Shown here one piece after another: positions 6,361-8,453 of a DNA stretch of 8,453 nt (position 1 is its first letter; the number at the start of each line of letters is the position of its first letter). The position numbers and the translations under genes were made by a program. Source of the DNA: Pseudanabaena sp. CAN_BIN31 (lineage in GTDB: Bacteria > Cyanobacteriota > Cyanobacteriia > Pseudanabaenales > Pseudanabaenaceae). Where the stretch lies: assembly GCA_026785865.1 (NCBI GenBank), contig JAJAZG010000311.1:1-8453 (forward strand), in the 5' to 3' direction. The notes under the pieces were generated by a model. It did not search any database and was not told the origin of the DNA. It saw nothing but the letters and a program-made list of their open reading frames with translations.

Positions 6361-6411
6361 TCAGAGTTTGGAAGTTTCAGTGCTAGATACGTTGGATTTT
6401 TTAAACTCTGA
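6361..6411. repeat. Inverted repeat just after the oxidoreductase gene
   Basis: TCAGAGTTT (6361-6369) and AAACTCTGA (6403-6411) are perfect inverted copies, extendable by two G-T pairs, with a loop of about 30 bases. The first arm starts 10 bases after the oxidoreductase stop. There is no T-run after the second arm and the loop is long, so it is a weak terminator at best. A long-looped mRNA 3' structure or a chance repeat are alternatives. Confidence 0.45.
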
Positions 6412-6417
6412 CCCATA

Positions 6418-6460
6418 ATTAGTCTGTAATCGATGTAAAATTGGATACAGTTAGACTAAT
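6418..6460. promoter_or_regulatory. Inverted repeat upstream of the response regulator (possible operator)
   Basis: ATTAGTCT (6418-6425) and AGACTAAT (6453-6460) are perfect inverted 8-mers separated by 27 bases. They end 20 bases before the response regulator start, in a 129-base gap where its promoter should lie. TAAAAT (6436-6441) between the arms could serve as a -10, but no clear -35 pairs with it. The position suits a regulator-binding site or a leader hairpin. The repeat is seen directly; the function is inference. Confidence 0.4.
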
Positions 6461-6480
6461 CTAAGCTAAACAAATTTTTT

Positions 6481-7209
6481 ATGCTTTTAACAGAACAGGC
6501 TCCATCAGCTATCAAGAACACTGTCGGTTGTGTCTTAGTAGTGGAGGACGAAGCGATTATTCAAGAGGCGATCGCTTTTGCTTTGCGCCAAGACGGATAT
6601 AGCGTTTTACTAGCTGAAGATGGTTATAACGCTTTGCAAATTGTCAAGAATGCGGCAAAGTTGGACTTGGTGATTTTAGATCTGATGTTACCTTCGATCA
6701 ATGGGCTAGATTTTTGCCGTATCTTGCGACATGAAGGCAATAACGTTCCTGTTTTGATGATTAGTGCTAGGGGGAATGAGTCCGATCGCATTGCGGGCTT
6801 AGAAGTTGGAGCCGATGACTACCTTAGTAAGCCATTTGGAATGCGTGAGTTAGTGGCGCGTTGTCGTGCTTTGCTGCGCCGTAGCCGTCGTGATTTTTTG
6901 GCAACCAACGTCACAGTTTATAAATTTGGCGATATCACCATGTATCCCGATGAATGTCGGGTGACGATCAACGATGCCGAAATTAATCTTTCGCCAAAAG
7001 AATTTCGCTTACTCGATCTATTTATGAGTCATCCCCGCCGCGTTTGGTCGCGTGAACAACTGCTCGAAAAAGTCTGGGGTGTAGACTTTGTTGGCGACAG
7101 CAAAACCGTCGATGTGCATATTCGCTGGTTGCGTGAAAAAATCGAAGTCGATCCTAGCGATCCCAAGCATATCGTTACTGTGCGCGGCTTTGGTTATAGG
7201 CTAGGTTAA
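6481..7209 (+). CDS. OmpR/PhoB-class response regulator (SphR/NblR-like)
   Basis: DNA-binding two-component regulator of 242 residues. The receiver domain (~16-130) has the acidic pair E22-D23, phosphoacceptor D67 in LDLMLP, switch residue S95 and K117 in SKPF. The winged-helix domain (~145-242) includes LSPKEFRLLDLF, SREQLLEKVWG, the recognition-helix region DSKTVDVHIRWLREK, and the terminal wing VTVRGFGYRLG. All catalytic residues are present, so it should be phosphorylated by a histidine kinase, but no kinase is in the window. The sequence recalls cyanobacterial SphR (phosphate) and NblR-type regulators; I cannot separate these by eye and give no symbol. ATG 6481 leaves a 15-residue lead before the receiver; no Shine-Dalgarno is obvious. 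The last four bases overlap the convergent DUF3685 gene. Confidence 0.92.
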   Translation: MLLTEQAPSAIKNTVGCVLVVEDEAIIQEAIAFALRQDGYSVLLAEDGYNALQIVKNAAKLDLVILDLMLPSINGLDFCRILRHEGNNVPVLMISARGNESDRIAGLEVGADDYLSKPFGMRELVARCRALLRRSRRDFLATNVTVYKFGDITMYPDECRVTINDAEINLSPKEFRLLDLFMSHPRRVWSREQLLEKVWGVDFVGDSKTVDVHIRWLREKIEVDPSDPKHIVTVRGFGYRLG

Positions 7210-8453
7210 TGATTTTTTTTGGTGCGACTATCTTGCCAAGCATTGCCAATCCCTTGCACCACACCGCGCCCAATCAAACCAATACCGCGCCCAATCACAT
7301 TGGTTAACACATACACAAACCCACTGCCAAGAAAAGCGATCGCCGATTTTAGTCGTGGCGCGATCGCGTCTTGTAATTCCAAAACCAAAGTTACAGCTAG
7401 TTGCACACCTTCTAGCTGCTGTAGCTCCTGATTGCGAGGCATATAAATATTTGTTCTGGTGATACCGCGATCGGTAAAAGTCAGCAAAACTTGACGGCTT
7501 TCAAAGATTGATTGCGGTTCAGTAATATACTTTTCCAAGCGATATTTCCAAGATAAATCGTTACGGAATTTTTCGATTTCACGAGTCCCTAATAAATTAT
7601 ATCGATAGAAATTTTGTTTAATTTCTTCCACATCAGCAAAATTATTTAAAAGCGGTTGAATCACTCCATTAGCAATTTGAATAATCAGATTGTCTAAGAT
7701 TAATTCTGTTCTCTGCATCGCTTCAGGTGTCCCCATAGATGCACTAGAGTTGTCAATTACTAACTCTGTTTCAAACAATAAATGCGAAAGAAAGTTATCG
7801 ATATGAGGGATTTTATCCAAAAATTCTTTCTGGACGATCGCTAGATCGTTAATCAAAATATCAACAACATTTACTTCACTGTTGATATTAGCAATATTAT
7901 TAATGACATAGTATTTACCAAAAAAACCAATCACAGCTTCCTGCCAAATACCTTTTAAAATATCGGGTATTTTTTGAGACAACTGCGATGGGCGGATTTC
8001 TGAGAACCTCAACTCAGTTAAGCTTTGTTCGATTTGACGCAACACAATATAAAGAAGTTCGCGTTTTCTTTCATTTTTTAAAATATCGATTTCTAAAGGG
8101 ATTTTACTCGAATTTAATAAATTTGCTTGTAATTTTGTAACTGTTTTATCCCATAGGCTAGCTTGAATTGCTAAAGCATTATTATTGGTATTGTTCAGTT
8201 TTTGATCAGATATATTCTGTGATTTATTAGTTACGCGATCGCCTCTAATTACTGCGACATCAGGACTAGGAATTTCCTTAGAAATAATAGGCGTTGTCTT
8301 TTGTCCCCATAGCTGATTTAGCAGCCAACGCGCTGCTGCCAATTCTCGCACCTGCCCTGCTAAAACTATCTTGGCAAAGCGATCTCCGATCTGATCATGA
8401 TTTCGGTTAGCGACACTTTCCTTAACCTCCATCAGCACGCGATCGATCTGCCG
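7206..8453 (-). CDS. DUF3685 (Ycf55-like) protein, 5' end beyond the window
   Basis: The frame stays open to the right edge: in the coding direction the last bases read RQIDRVLMEVKES without a stop, so at least 415 residues are here and the N-terminus is missing. A GTG at 8438 and an ATG at 8432 are internal candidates, but as I recall DUF3685 proteins are longer and have similar sequence upstream. Visible parts are a helical region with REL-AARWLLNQLW, a long polar Asn-rich stretch (~8060-8260), a conserved helical core (FLSHLLFETELVIDN, NFYRYNLLGTREIEKFRNDL), then SRQVLLTFTDRGI and a hydrophobic, glycine-rich C-terminus (GSGFVYVLTNVIGRGIGLIGRG) that may touch a membrane. The family occurs in cyanobacteria and algal plastids and has no established function. 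It converges on the response regulator with overlapping stops. Confidence 0.85.
   Translation of the reverse strand, partial: RQIDRVLMEVKESVANRNHDQIGDRFAKIVLAGQVRELAAARWLLNQLWGQKTTPIISKEIPSPDVAVIRGDRVTNKSQNISDQKLNNTNNNALAIQASLWDKTVTKLQANLLNSSKIPLEIDILKNERKRELLYIVLRQIEQSLTELRFSEIRPSQLSQKIPDILKGIWQEAVIGFFGKYYVINNIANINSEVNVVDILINDLAIVQKEFLDKIPHIDNFLSHLLFETELVIDNSSASMGTPEAMQRTELILDNLIIQIANGVIQPLLNNFADVEEIKQNFYRYNLLGTREIEKFRNDLSWKYRLEKYITEPQSIFESRQVLLTFTDRGITRTNIYMPRNQELQQLEGVQLAVTLVLELQDAIAPRLKSAIAFLGSGFVYVLTNVIGRGIGLIGRGVVQGIGNAWQDSRTKKNH

Noticed and set aside
6352..6480. Pho-box search to identify the response regulator as SphR
   Set aside because: No repeated CTTAACCT-like octamers were seen in this gap, so there is no support from the sequence for phosphate control.
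7219..7431. 70-codon plus-strand frame
   Set aside because: Antisense to the conserved C-terminus of the DUF3685 gene; Pro/Thr/Ser-rich shadow frame.
518..8242. Eighteen GCGATCGC copies as a regulatory or CRISPR-like repeat
   Set aside because: They are irregularly spaced, mostly inside coding sequence and match the known cyanobacterial HIP1 octamer, a genome-wide feature.
1..8453. tRNA, rRNA, CRISPR array, transposase, toxin-antitoxin or defence genes
   Set aside because: None could be recognised on either strand by reading; the gene content is accounted for by the listed coding regions.

Overview
The window looks like chromosomal DNA from a cyanobacterium. The octamer GCGATCGC (HIP1) occurs at least 18 times in about 8.4 kb, far above chance. 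Several proteins belong to families typical of cyanobacteria: an SLH-domain lipoprotein, a small DUF2997 protein and a DUF3685/Ycf55-like protein. The hairpin repeats at the left end are reminiscent of Pseudanabaena-type genomes, but that genus guess is from memory and is weak. The first ~60 bases (a 13-C run, C/G-rich) look unlike the rest and may be a low-quality contig end.

Layout, left to right. Positions 1-253 hold no supported gene, only C-rich sequence and two hairpin-forming repeats. A plus-strand pair follows: a CPA2-type cation:proton antiporter with a cytosolic NAD-binding RCK/TrkA-N domain (263-2059), overlapping by ATGA with an SLH-domain lipoprotein (2056-3054). Next come a small secreted protein with one TPR-like helix pair (3138-3539), a strong intrinsic terminator (3564-3599), an orphan DUF2997 protein (3690-3908), and a PHP-family metal-dependent phosphoesterase (4082-4780) that ends in a second strong hairpin terminator (4781-4813). 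Then there is an FAD-dependent amine-oxidase/carotenoid-desaturase-like enzyme (4849-6351), preceded by a 7-codon mini-ORF whose stop overlaps its start. After a gap with two inverted repeats lies an OmpR/PhoB-class response regulator (6481-7209). Facing it on the minus strand is the C-terminal part of a DUF3685 protein (7206-8453), which runs off the right edge. The stop codons of the last two genes share one TTAA.

Most of this is ordinary cyanobacterial housekeeping and envelope content: ion homeostasis, an envelope lipoprotein, nucleotide or RNA phosphoester cleavage, an isoprenoid-type redox enzyme and two-component regulation. Apart from the overlapping antiporter-lipoprotein pair, the genes are separated by terminators or gaps and do not look like one pathway. 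I see no CRISPR array, tRNA, rRNA, transposase, phage gene or clear defence island. The points most worth a second look are the antiporter/SLH-lipoprotein coupling, a palindromic element inside the lipoprotein gene, the terminator plus mini-ORF before the oxidoreductase, the paired inverted repeats before the response regulator, and the shared-stop convergent pair.
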